Below, piece after piece: positions 26,201 through 38,200 of a DNA stretch of 64,000 nt. Below the pieces are notes generated by a model. That model made no database searches, was not told the DNA's origin, and saw nothing but the letters and a program-made list of their open reading frames with translations. A program made the position numbers and the translations under genes. Source of the DNA: Pycnopodia helianthoides (Eukaryota > Echinodermata > Asteroidea > Forcipulatida > Asteriidae); assembly GCA_032158295.1 (NCBI GenBank), contig CM063249.1, positions 14,612,078 to 14,676,077 on the forward strand, written 5' to 3'. Positions within the stretch are counted from its first letter, which is position 1. Every line of letters begins with the position of its first letter.

Positions 26201-29200
26201 TTAATTTTTTAAAAATTTAAATTTAAAAGGGGCCCGGTTTTTGGGTTTTTTTTGGGTTTGTTAAATAATTTTTGGTTTTAATTTTTGGGAAAAAAATTTT
26301 ATTGAAATTTAAAATTTAGGTTTTTTTAAAATTTAAAGGGGGTTTTGGTTTTTAAAATTTGAAAAGGGTTTTTTTTTTTTAAATTGGGAAATTGTTTTTA
26401 AAATTGGGATTGGTTTTTTAGAGGGGATTGTTTTAAGAGTTATTGTGTTGCGGGAATAAACGTTGCAAAGGGTTTAAACCGTTTTTGGAAACCCAAAAGG
26501 GGGAAAAGTTAAAAAGGCCGAACATAAAAAGGGGCTTAATAAAAAATGTTTATTTTTGTTTTTTGTTTTTTGGGGTAAAATTTTTTGGGGGGGAAAGAAA
26601 ATTAAAGGTGGTTTACAATTTTGGGGTGGCAGTTATTTTTCGTGAGGGGTTTTTAGCTTGTTATGTTTGGGTTTATTTTGGCTTGTTAAAGTATTTTTGT
26701 TTTGTCCGGGAAATTTTATGGATTTATAGTAAGTTTTTATTTTTCCCCTTTGGGGGAGCCCTGGTTTTGGGGTTTGGGTTTAACCCTTTTTTTGTTCCCT
26801 TTAAAAGGTTGAATTTTTTTTATTTTCCCATTTGGGTTTTAAAGGAAAGGTTTTTGGGGAAAACCGGTTTTTTTAATTTTTTGGGGTTTTTTGTTTTTAA
26901 AAAGGGTTTGTTGTTTTTGTTTTAAATTTTGGTTTGTTTTTTTGGTTTTTATTTAAAAATTTTCTTTGTTTTTGTTTCGAGGTTTTTTGTTTAAAAATTT
27001 TTTTTTTGAATTTTGTTTGTTTTGCTTCGTTATTTTTATTTGAATTTGGGGTTTTGGGTTTAATAAATTTTGAATTTTTTTTATTTGTTTATTAATTTGG
27101 GAATGATGGGTTTTTTGCCGGGTTGATTTGGGTTTTTTTTGGGAAAGTTTAACAAGGGTTTGGAAGTTTTCCATGGTTTTTAGAAGTTTTTAAGTTTTTT
27201 TTCAGGCATGAAATTTTGGGGTGTTTAAAAGGACGTTTTTTGGAAAAATTTTTTTGGGGTTTTTAAAATTTTTTCACATGGGGTTTTTGTTGGGGTTGTT
27301 ATGGAAAAATTTTGTTTAACTTTGGAAGGGAAACAAATTTAAATTTGGGTGGGTAATTTTATGGGGAAAAATTTGGGGGGTTTTTTGGGGAAAAAAATTT
27401 GTTTGGGAAAGGGGGGTTTTTTTTTTCCAAAATGGGGTTTTTGTTTGGGAAAAACGGGTTTGTGGTTGTTTAGATAGGTTTGTTTTGGGATTGTTCTTTT
27501 TGGGTTTTTAAGTTGAGGGTTTTGTTGGAGCTTATTCTGTTATTTCCCCCCCGAAAAGTTTTTTAAATTTATGCGTTTTTTGGATTTTTAAAAAAATGCC
27601 TTTTTTGTGTAATAGAGGTTTTTTTTGGAATATTTTTGGGGTTTTTCGGTTGGGCCAAAAATTGGTTTTAAAAATTTTTTCTTGAAGGTTTTGAGTTTTG
27701 GGGGGTTTTTTTTTGGGGGGTTTTTTTTTTGAACTTTATTTTGGAAGGGTTTTTAATTTTTCGGGTTTTTTTGGGGTTTTGAAAAGTTATTCTGTTTAAT
27801 TTTTTTTGCTTTTTTTTTGTTATTTTTGAAAAATTAAAATATTTTTAATTTAAAAGGGTTTTTGAATTATTTTTTGGTTTTTTTTTTGGGTTTCTTTTGA
27901 AGGGCCAAAGGGGTTGGGTTTTCTTGTCTTTTTTCTTGGTTTTTTTTTCCCGAATTTCCTTAGTGGTTCAAAGGGTTTTTTGTTTCCTTCCGGGTTTTTT
28001 TCCCCGGGTTTTTTTTGTCGAGGGTTTTAGGGTTTAATCTTAAAGGTGAAGGTTGGCCTGGTTTTGTTCCCTTTTTTTGGGGTTTTTGGTAGGGGGCCTT
28101 TGGGTTTTTCCCGGGGAATTGGCTTCCGGGGCGTTGTTAGAGCGAGTGGGAAGGCGGTTGTAAACCTTGTGGGTTTTGGGCCCTTTGTTAAGGGGGGGTT
28201 GGGGTTTTAGGTAAAGGGGTTTTCGGGGGCCCTTTCTTCGGAAGGAATTAGGGTTTCCCCCCCCATTTTTCCGGGGGAAAAGGGGGGGGGGGGGGTTGGG
28301 GGGGGGGTTTTTGGGGTTTTGTTGGGGAAGTTTGTTTTTTGGGGGGGGGTTTTTGGAAAAAGGGAAAAGAGGGATTTCGGGGGTTTTGTTTTGAACTTTT
28401 TTTGTGGGAAATTGGTTTTTAAAGGGATATTGAGGAATTTTTCCGGGTTTGGAAGGTTGGTTTTTTTGGGTTTTTTTTAAGGGAAAAATTTTTTTTCCCC
28501 CGGGGGAATTGGTTTTTTTGGTTTTTTTTTTATTAAGTTAAATTTTTTTTTTGGGGGATTTTTTTAAAATTTTTTGTTTTAAATGAATTTTTTTTTATTG
28601 GGTTTTTTTTTAAAAAAATTTGGGGAATATAATTTGGTTTTAAAATGAAAAGGTTTAATTTTTAAAGGTTTATGGGGATTTTTTAAAAAGGGGTTTTGGG
28701 TTTTAACATTAAAATTTATTTATTTAATTTTTTGTTTCTTTAAAGGGTTTGGAAATTAAGGTTTTTTTAAAAGGAGGGAAAGGTTGGTTAAATTTTTTTG
28801 GGGGTTTTAAAGAAAAAGGTTTGGGGACCCGGGGATTAAGTTTTTTAAGGGTGATTGTGGAAGTTGTCATTGGGTTATTGAAATAAAACAAAGGTTAATT
28901 TTATTTTCCCCTAAGGGATTTTAATTGGGGGAACCAACCCCGGACTGTGAATTTAAAAATGTTTAGGTTAAGGAAATTTTTGGTTTTTTAATTTAAATTT
29001 CGTTGGAAATTTTTGGTGGATTTGAATTCCCAATTTTTAAATAAGGGTTTTGGGTTCAAAAATATTTAGCTTTTTCGTGGTTTTATTCTGTTTTTTTTGG
29101 ATTTTTGTTTTGGGGTTAAAAGAAAATTTTTGGGGTTTTAGGGAGTTTTATTTGTTTCCCTTTTATTTGTTTTTTTAAAAAGGATCGGGTGGTTTTAAAT

Positions 29201-32200
29201 TGGTTTTGGTTGTTTGTTTTTTTCCTTTTTAGTTTTGTTAAAATTTTTTGTTTTTTTATTTTCTTTTTGATGTTTGTTTGACTTGGGTTGGTTTTTTTAA
29301 AAGGGGTTTTTTTTTATTTTTTTTATTTTTTTTTTTGTTTAATTTGGGAAGTTTTGGTTTGGGTTTATTTTAAATTTGTTAAAGGGTTTTGATATTTTTA
29401 GCCCAAAAGGGGGAAATTTTAAGTTTTGGGGTTGTTTTTTAATTTTTTTTTAATTTCAGGGTTTTTTAAAAAATTTTTAAAAGGGGCATGGGTTAATTTT
29501 AGTTGGGTTTTTTGGGGGTTTTTAAATTTTGGTTGCGGTGAACCGTTTTTGGAAGGTTGAATTTCAATTTTTTTCAAACATTGGTTAAACATATTTTTGG
29601 GGGGGAATGGGCGTTTGGAAAAGGGCCTTTTTTTAGAACATACTTATTAAATTTGAAGGGGGGTTGAATCCAAAATTGTTTGCGGGTTTGGGAAAAAACA
29701 AATTTTTATTTCTTGGGAATTATTTAGGCCAAAAGGGGGGTTTTTTTGGAATTGGAGGGGTTAATTCGATAGGTTTGGGTTTTTTTTAAGTTTTAAGTTG
29801 GTTTGGGGTTTTTTGGTTTTCTTGGGTTTTAGGGTGCGGAGTTTAATTTTGGTTTTAAAATTTTTCCTTTTTGGTTTTCATTTGGGGTTTTGGGTTACTG
29901 TAGTTTGTAACATTCCAAAATTAATAAGGTTTTTTAGGGCCCGTTAATTTTCTTGATTTTTAATTGGGTGTTGTTGGGTAATTCCTTTGAAGTTTAAATT
30001 TTTTTTTTCGGTGGGAAAAATTTTTTTGGGTTTTTTTAAATTTGTTGTATTTTAAAACATTTTGTTTAAAAATTAATTTTGAATTTTTTTTTTTGGGGGG
30101 AAATTGGTTTTAAAATTTCCTTTAATTTGGTGGTTTAAAGGGTTTTTGAGTTTTAAAATTTTTTTGCTTATTTTTGGTTTTAAAAAATTTTGGGATTTCT
30201 CTTAAATTGGTTCCTTTGGGGTTTTTTTTAAATTTCCTTTCTTAATTTTTGGGGCCCAAAAACCAATTATTTTTGGGGGTTGGGGTTTGGGGGTTTGTTT
30301 TTGGCCCTTTTGGTTTCCCTTTTATTCGTGGTGGGGTTTGCCCGGGGTTTCTTGGGGTTTAAGTTGGTGGTTTGGTTTTGGGCCTTGTTTTTTTCTTTAA
30401 AATTTATTAAGTTTGGGTTTTGGGGCCGGATTGTGTTTTGGGGAAAATTTGTTTTGGGGGAAAATTTGAGGTTTGGGGGGGGGGTTTGTTTCTATTTCCG
30501 TGGTGGGTTGGTTTAGGGTTTATAGGGTTGCCGCCGGGAAGTTGATGGGGAATTAAGGGGTTGGGGGAAATTGAGGGTTTTGGGGGGTTTTAAAAGGGTT
30601 TTTCGGGTTGGGGTTGGGGGTCGGGGGTTGAAGGGGGTTTTCCAGGAAAAGGTGGGGTGGAAGGATGGTGTCCTTTGGAGTTGGGATTATTGTTGTTAAG
30701 GTTTCTTTTCGAAGGTGTTAGTGGCCTTGTTCCGTGGTTGGGATTCCAAAGGAGGGGTTGAAGGGGTTTGATTTGTTTTGGGTTTGTTTTTTTTTGGTTT
30801 GGGGTTTTCCTGTGAATAAATTTGGAATTTTTTTTGAAAGTTTTGGGTTATTGTATTGAGGCAAGTATTTGTTCCCGGGGGGGAATTGGAAATTTCCGGG
30901 GTTTTTTTGGTGTATAAAGGGTTTAATGATTTTCTATTGTTTGTGGAAAATTTTTGTTCCAGTGTTTTCCGGGGGAAAATTTTTTTGTGTTTTTTTTTTA
31001 GAGTTTATTTTTTGGTTTTATCTTTTCCAAAAATTGGGATATATAACCCGGTTGGGGGTTTTTTTTACCTGTTTTTTTAAGGTTATAATTTGGTTTAAAA
31101 TTTTTTGGGGGAGGTTTTTTGGGGAAAAATTGGTTTTGGTTTTTATTTTTTTAAAAATTTTAATGAAAATTTAATTTTAGGTGTGGTAAAATATTTTATG
31201 TGTTTTCCTTTAATGAAAATTCGGAAAATATTAAAGGGGAGGTTTTTAACCGATTGGGGAAAAAATTTTGAGTTTATTTAATAGATTTGGAAATATTCGT
31301 TTTTTTAAAAAAACGGTTTGGTTGGAATTTAAAATTTTTATTTTGTATTTTTGGCGGTTGGTTCTGGGTAAAGGTTTTTTTGAAATTTAACTTATGGACA
31401 ACTGAAGGTACCGTTGCCAAAAGGGGATTTCCCGGTAGGGCTTAAAAACCCCCGCCAAGCAAGAAAATTCTAATGTAGAGAAAATGGGTTCCATTCAAGG
31501 CCCCCAATGGATTTTAAAACTGAAAAATGTTTTTAATGCTTAGTTTGCGTCTGGGAATTTTCGTATTTTCAAATTAGGGGTATTACAAATAATTGGGGGG
31601 TTTTGGGGCTAAAAATTTTTGGGTTTTAAGGGGCCCGGGGGAATTTTTGGCCCCTTTGGGTTGCAATAACATTTTTTATTTTTGGTCAGGAAAGTGGGGT
31701 TTTAATAAAAGTTTTTTTTGTTGACCCAAATTTTTTGTGTATTGTTGGTTGGGAAATTATTTTTGGGTTTTTTCTGGAGTTGTTTTCAGTATTTTGACTT
31801 TTCCTCAATAGTTTTTGGGTATTTTTTATTTTTCCCCGAAAAGGGTGGTTTAGGTGTTTAAAAGGGGGTCTTTGGTCCCCTTTTTTTTGTTCTATTTTCC
31901 CCTTTTTTTTTTTTCTAAAAAAGGGGGGTTTGGAAATCCCCGAAGGTTTTTTTGGGATTGGAAATTTTTTTGATTGGGTTTAGGCCTTTTTTGGGTTTTA
32001 TGTGATTGGATCTATGAGGGTTTTGCTTTGTTTTTTTGTTTATTCAAATTTCGTTTTGGTAAATTGTCGTTTTGTTTACCTAAGTTTTCTTTTTCCACTT
32101 TAGGAAATTTTTGATTTATTAAAAAAATTTTTATTTTGTTTTTATGTGTTTTCCCCTATTGAATTTTAACAGTGGGGGTGGAATGTTTGGTTTTTATTTC

Positions 32201-35200
32201 ATAGGTTTGGTATATATTTTGTGTCTAAAATACTTCACAATTTTTTTGAGATTGTTGAAGTAGTTGATGGAATCGGCCAAAAGGGAAATTTTTTGGGTTG
32301 GGTGTATTTTTCATGTCTTGAAATTTGAAATGTAAGGGTTTTTATATAATGAAATAATGTCGTTTTAAACCGGGGATTGTCTTTTTTTCCCGAAATTTTT
32401 TTTCTTTTCCAGAATTGTTGTAAACCCCAGTTTTTGGGGGTTTTTGAACCATGGGCACCTTTTTTGAGTTTGGTAATAATGGGGTTTTTTAGATTTGCTT
32501 CTTCGTTGGGTGGGTTTTTTTTGTTGTGGTGGGGTCTGGGCTTTGAAACATGTTTATTTGTTTTGGGGAAAATTATGGCAAATCCAAATTTTTTCGAAAA
32601 TGGGTTTGGAATTCAAGTTGGAATAGTCCTTCGGGTTTTTGTTGGTTGGGGGGGCATGAAAGAAAGTCCACAATTGTTTTTGGGTGGGTTGGAAACGATT
32701 AATTTCATGGGGTGGGGGTGTGGTTTGTTTTTGTTTGGAAATTTTTTGTGGGGTGGTTTTTTGGGAAACCGTTGTTTTTGGGGGTTTTTATGGTTTGAAA
32801 GAGTAATTAATTTTAATTTTTTGTGGAATTCCCGGTTTTTGTGTAGTTTTTGATTGGTGTTTAATTTTTTGGTTTTTTGAAAGCTTTCTTTGGTTTTTTT
32901 AGATTGGGTTGGTGTTTAAATTTGGGGATTTTTGTTTGGGAAATTTTTGATGTGGTAATATACAATTGGTTTTTGGGTTTTTCAAAAATTCTTTCATGGT
33001 TGAATTTCCAATTTTTAGGGTGTTTGGGAAAGGTTTGGCCTGGGAGGGTTTTTTAGAAGGAAGCTCTTTTTTCTTTGGAGTTCTTTAAATCTTGGTTTTT
33101 AGTGGGTTTGGCCCGGGTGGAATAAAGTCTTTTATTTTCTAAACATTTCTCAATTTGAAATTTTTCTTTGTTGGTTATAATTTCACTTTTCTGCCTTTTT
33201 AAGAAATTTTGGGGGTTGTTGGAGGGTGTGGAGTGGGGGGTTTTGGGGTTGGTGTTTTTCCTTTTTTTTTAGAAAAAATTTTAACCGGTTTTGTGTTTTA
33301 TTTTATTTGTTAATAATTTAGTTATTAATTTTTTGAAAAAAGCGATATTCTTTTTTGGGGGTTAAAGGGGTTGTTTTAGGCTGCTTCCCGTTTTCTGAAC
33401 CCTTGTGCCGTTTGGTTTGGGCCCGGGCCGAAGATGAGGTTGTTGGTCCCTTGGGTTCCATTTCTTTACCTTTTTTTGGCCCGTCTCCCCCCCAATTTTT
33501 TGGATCCTTTCCGGAACTTATTCGCTAAATGCTAGAAGCCCGGGGTTGGGGTTTCCGTTTTGTAAAGGGGGTGAAGGTTGGTTTGGGGGGGGGGTTTCCG
33601 GTTGGTTTGGCGGGGTTTTTTTTGGCTTGGTTTAAATGTTTAGTAGTTTTTGGGAACGAAGTTTGTTTGTTCAAAAAATTTTTTTAGTCAGTTCTAATAG
33701 GTGGAAAAGGGGGTTTGGCGTTGTCCCTCCCCGAGAGTGGATTAGGGGTCCCCTAGGGTTGGGTTTTTCCATGGGCGCTAGATTTTTTAGGGGGGAGGTG
33801 GGCCGTGGAAGGGTTTTTTGGTGGGTTTGAAGGGTTTCCAGTTTGGGCGAAATTTCGTTGCTGAGTGGTTTACCGGGTTAATGGAAAAGGGGGCCGGGGG
33901 GGATTCGGGGTTTCGGTGGGGTTTTGGTGGGGGAAGTTTTTTGTTTTAAATTGGATTCCCTTTTCCTCCCAAAAAGGGGAATATAAATAAAAATGGGTTC
34001 CTTTCGATTTTGTTTTTTTTGAGAGGGAATTTTCCTTTTGAAAAAAAATGGAATAAATTTTTCATTTTGATTTGTGGTGTTTCTTTTTTGAGCCTTTTTT
34101 TTCCTTTTGCTGGTTGGTTTATTTTGTGTTGAAGGGTTGTATATTTTTTTTTGGAAAATATTTTTTCCCGGGGGGTTTGGAGAAGTGGTTTTTTTTTTCG
34201 GTGGTTTGGTTGAAATTTCCCCTTTTAATTTTTAGGGAAAGGAAAATATAAGGTTGGTTTTGGGGGATTGATATTTTATTGTAAATTTTTAAAGTGTAAA
34301 GGGTTTAATATGGGTTTTATGGTTTGGGAATTTTTGTAAAAAAATGTTTGGTTTTGGAATATAACCCAAGGTATTAATTTAAAAAATTGTTTCAAGGTGG
34401 GCCCTTTTTTTGCCTTTTGAAGGAAAGTTTTTTAAAATTTTAAGGTTTTTGGTGCTTTTTAAACCGGGGTTGGGGGGAAAGGGTTGATTATTTTTATTTT
34501 AGGGATGTCGGTTAAAATTTTTTTGAAAGGGAACTTTGGTTTTGGCCCGGAAATTTTTTTCCATTAAGGGAGGTTTAAATTTAAAAGGGAAAAATGGAAC
34601 TTTGTTTATGTGGACCTTTAAAATTTTTTAAAAATGGTCCTTGTGTTTGTTATCCAAAGCCCGGTATCAAAGATATATGATAAAGGAAAATGTTGTGTCC
34701 CATTGTCCTAAAGGGTTAGTTTTAAACAAAAATTTTTTTTTTGTTTTTGGGTTTATGTCTTTTTTGTCAATTCGGGGTATGAAACTAATAGGAAGGGGGA
34801 AATTTGGTTAGAAATTGGTTTTTAAAATAACCCCCATTTTTTTTGTCCTGTGTTAAGAATAAATTTCACCCCCTTTTGGTTTGTTTATGTTGGGGGTTTA
34901 AAGAATTAGGTTTATGGTTTTTAAAAATTTTGTGGTGATCCCTTGTTTTTAAAAAAATTTTCCTTGGTTTTTATCCTAAATTGAATTTTGGTTGGCGTCC
35001 TCCAATTAAAGGGTTATAGGTTTATGTTTCAGGGTTTTTAAAACAAAAGGGGTGAGGACGGTTTTTGGGTTTGATGGGTTTTTTTTCTTTTCTTTTTTTA
35101 TGTAAATTTTTTTTCCTGGAAGGGGTGGAAAGTTCCCGAAGTTTATGTTCGTAAGCCTTTTTTATTGGATTTTTTAAGGACTTTTGATTGGTTTTTGTAA

Positions 35201-38200
35201 TGAAAATGGTTTGTTCGTTTTTTTGTTGTTAGGAATTTGATTTTGGGTTTTATATTTCCCTTTGTTTTATCTAAAGGTTAAGGGTTTTGTTTAGGAAATT
35301 TTTTTTAATTGGAAAACACTATTTTTTGGAAAGGTTTTTCCGTAGGAACTTTTAAAATTTGGGTTGGGAAAGGTTGGTGTATTGGAGGTTTTTTAATTTT
35401 GGATACTTTTGGTAAAACCAGTTTTTCTGTTTTTTTTTTATGTTTTGGATGAGTTTGTTGATTAAGGGCCCGAATTTGAGTGGGGGTTTTTTGATTCAAT
35501 GGGACTTTCAATTTGGGGGTTTTAAAAAATATGGCCTTGAGGTTTTGGATGTTGTTTTTTCCCGGGTTGTTTTTCTTGTTTCCCAACTTTGTAATTAAGA
35601 ATTCTTTGTTACCTTGGGTCCTTTTTTAAATTTGCAAATGGGCAGTTTTCTATTTGTTTAAGGAAAGGGTTTGGGGGGTTTGTAAATTTTGGGTTTTGTT
35701 TGGGTTAAACACTTTTTTTTCCGTTGCGGACGGGGTTTTTACTTCAAACAATTTCAATTGGGTGGTGTTGGTAATGGCAAATTTCCGGGGTTTGGATTTT
35801 GTTGCGTTTAAGTGGGGAAATAGTCTTTTTGGGTGTGTGGCTTAATCCTGTTTAGGCTCCCTAAAAGGCGGGGTGGTTTTTTTTTTTAAAAAATTTAAAT
35901 TTACTGTTTTAGTGGGAAAGATAAAGGGTTTTTTTTTGGGATTTTTATGGAGGTTTTGTGGCCATTTGGTCTGTTGTGTGAATCTTGGTCCGTTTTTAGG
36001 CTTGGATTCAAGGTGGGGTGTTGTCGTCAATTGCAAATCCTCTTCCTTTGGTTTTTGATGTCGGTTTTTTTTGTTGGTTTGGCTGATTTTTGGGGTTAAT
36101 TTCAGCTTCCATGAAAGGGTTGGATTTGTGGTTAAATTTCCTTTGCATGTTGATTTTCCTTTTGAGGTGTTTGAAGTTGGGTTTTTTTCTTGGGGCTTTC
36201 TTCTTTTAATTTGAAATAAGAAGTTTTTAGGGGGTTTGGGAGTAAAATTGGATTTCAACAATTTTATTGTAAATTTTTATGGGTTTTTAAATGTTTTTTC
36301 TTTGGTGTTAAATTTTTTTGAAAGTTAGGACAGTGTAAATTTTGGCCCTTTCTTGGGTGTTTGCTGTTATCCAAATTCGTTTAGTTTTTAAAAAGTTACA
36401 ATTGTGTTCTTTTTCATTGTCGATTTTTTTATTATTTATTATAAAAAAAACAACTTAATTATCTTCTTTGAAGGGGGCTGAAAAGGCCGTTGTTGGGAAA
36501 GTTTAGTGCCCGTTTTCGTTGTTGGTTTTTGGTCTGTAATCCGGGTGAGTGGCTTTCGGTGTCTTAAAGTTCCCTTTTCGTTTTCCGTCCCCTTTTGCGT
36601 TCCTTCCTGAACTTGTACTCTTCCAGTGCTAGTTGTACTAGAAGCAACGAGGCTTTTGACGTGAGTCTATTCCAGTTCTCCGTAAAGGAGGGCTGAAAGG
36701 TTAGGCCTCGGTGCGGGTGTGGTGGTTTCGCCGTTGATTTTAGGTAGACCGGAGGTTTGTTTGTTGTTATGGCTTGGTTGTAAACTCCTAGTTGACTAGT
36801 GATGTGGCTTTTGGCGGCCGATAGTCTGTTGACTGGTTCCGCCAAAAGTTTCACGTTGTTGAAGTCAGTTTCTGATAGCCTGATACGAGGGACAGGGGTT
36901 TCGTTTGCGAATTCCTCCCTGACCTCGAGAGATGTAATTAGGGAGTCCTCTAGGCGGTCTATCAGGGGCAGTTGTCCGCACTGGAAGTCGCTAGAGTTGG
37001 AGGATGCAGGAGATGGTGGGTCCTGGCTGGGAGGAGGTTGAGGGCTTGTTTTGGTGCGTCGCTTGAAGGATTTACTTAGCTTGGTCGACATGTTGTCAGT
37101 GGCGTGATCGCCGTGGTGACAGGGTATATATCCAGAGAAAAAGTGGACGCTGCGAAGGTCACTCAGGTGTATGCTTCCAGGAGTTGCGGGTAGTTGATTG
37201 GTTGGTTGAAGTTCCTTTGTGTTCAGAAGGTGTTAGTGTCCAGTAGTTCCGGTGGTTGGCTCGCACAAAATGCGCGGGAATACTGAATGTGGGATTCTGG
37301 ATTCCGTGGCAAGTTTGTGTTTGTTTTTTTGTGGAAATGGCGAAATTTTCCCTTTTCGAATGCGAAAAAATGAGAAATAAAATTGTAGTACCATTTCTAC
37401 AGATGTGTGGAGTACTAATTGAGTATATGAGCCAGATTATTTGTTCCCTTCCGGTTGCGGAATTGGGAAAGGTATCACGGGTTGTTTGTGTGTGAAGGGT
37501 TGTAATGATTTTCTATTGTTTTGGAGCAAATATTTCTGTTCTGTCCCGCCTGCGGGTGTGTGAACGGGGAGTGGTTATACTTTTTTTTGCTCGTGTTTGT
37601 TTTTATTTTGGAAGATGTTCCATGATTTGATTTTGAAAATCTCATTTCCCGAGGAAATGGTATATATACCCGGTTGCGGGTAAATTGTAGTATTGTGGTA
37701 CCTTAGTTATATTATAAGGTGTATAAACGGGTTTGACATCGAGACAAGGGTTTATGGGTTGTGGGTAGTGTTTTGTAAAGAAAATAATGGATTGCTGTTT
37801 GCGTTTACATTATAATCTCTTATATGGTAATTAATTATTAAATAATAATTAATTCAAGAGTGTGGGTACCCATTCATTTATGTGTTTTCCATCTGAATGC
37901 AGAAAGTTTCGGAAAAATATTGAAAGGTGTTTGGTGTCCTTTTTAAAACCGGATTGCGGAAGGAAAAGGTTTTGAGTTTATTTTCAATATTTGTATTTAT
38001 GTGGATGTCAGGTTCGTTCTTTTTTAAGAAGAGCGGAACGGATTTTGGTTTTGGACATCATGGTAATGATGTTATTTGGTCATGTTTTTAGACGGACCGG
38101 TAGGTATCAAGTCGTGTAGTGGCATAAAGTATGTCTTATACCTGTTGTAGTGCAGTGTGGAGCAACCTGAAGATACCAGTCTCGCTAAACGAGTGGTATA

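Noticed and set aside
26443..32853. Long hydrophobic ORFs (for example 26443-26925 and 32377-32853)
   Set aside because: They are products of G/T homopolymer runs (F, G, L, V, W only) inside the degraded block, not genes.
25728..36604. GGGGTTTT-like runs as telomeric DNA
   Set aside because: Endonuclease-less Penelope-like elements can sit at telomeres, so this was considered. There is no regular period, and unit landmarks persist in order, so it is corrupted element sequence.
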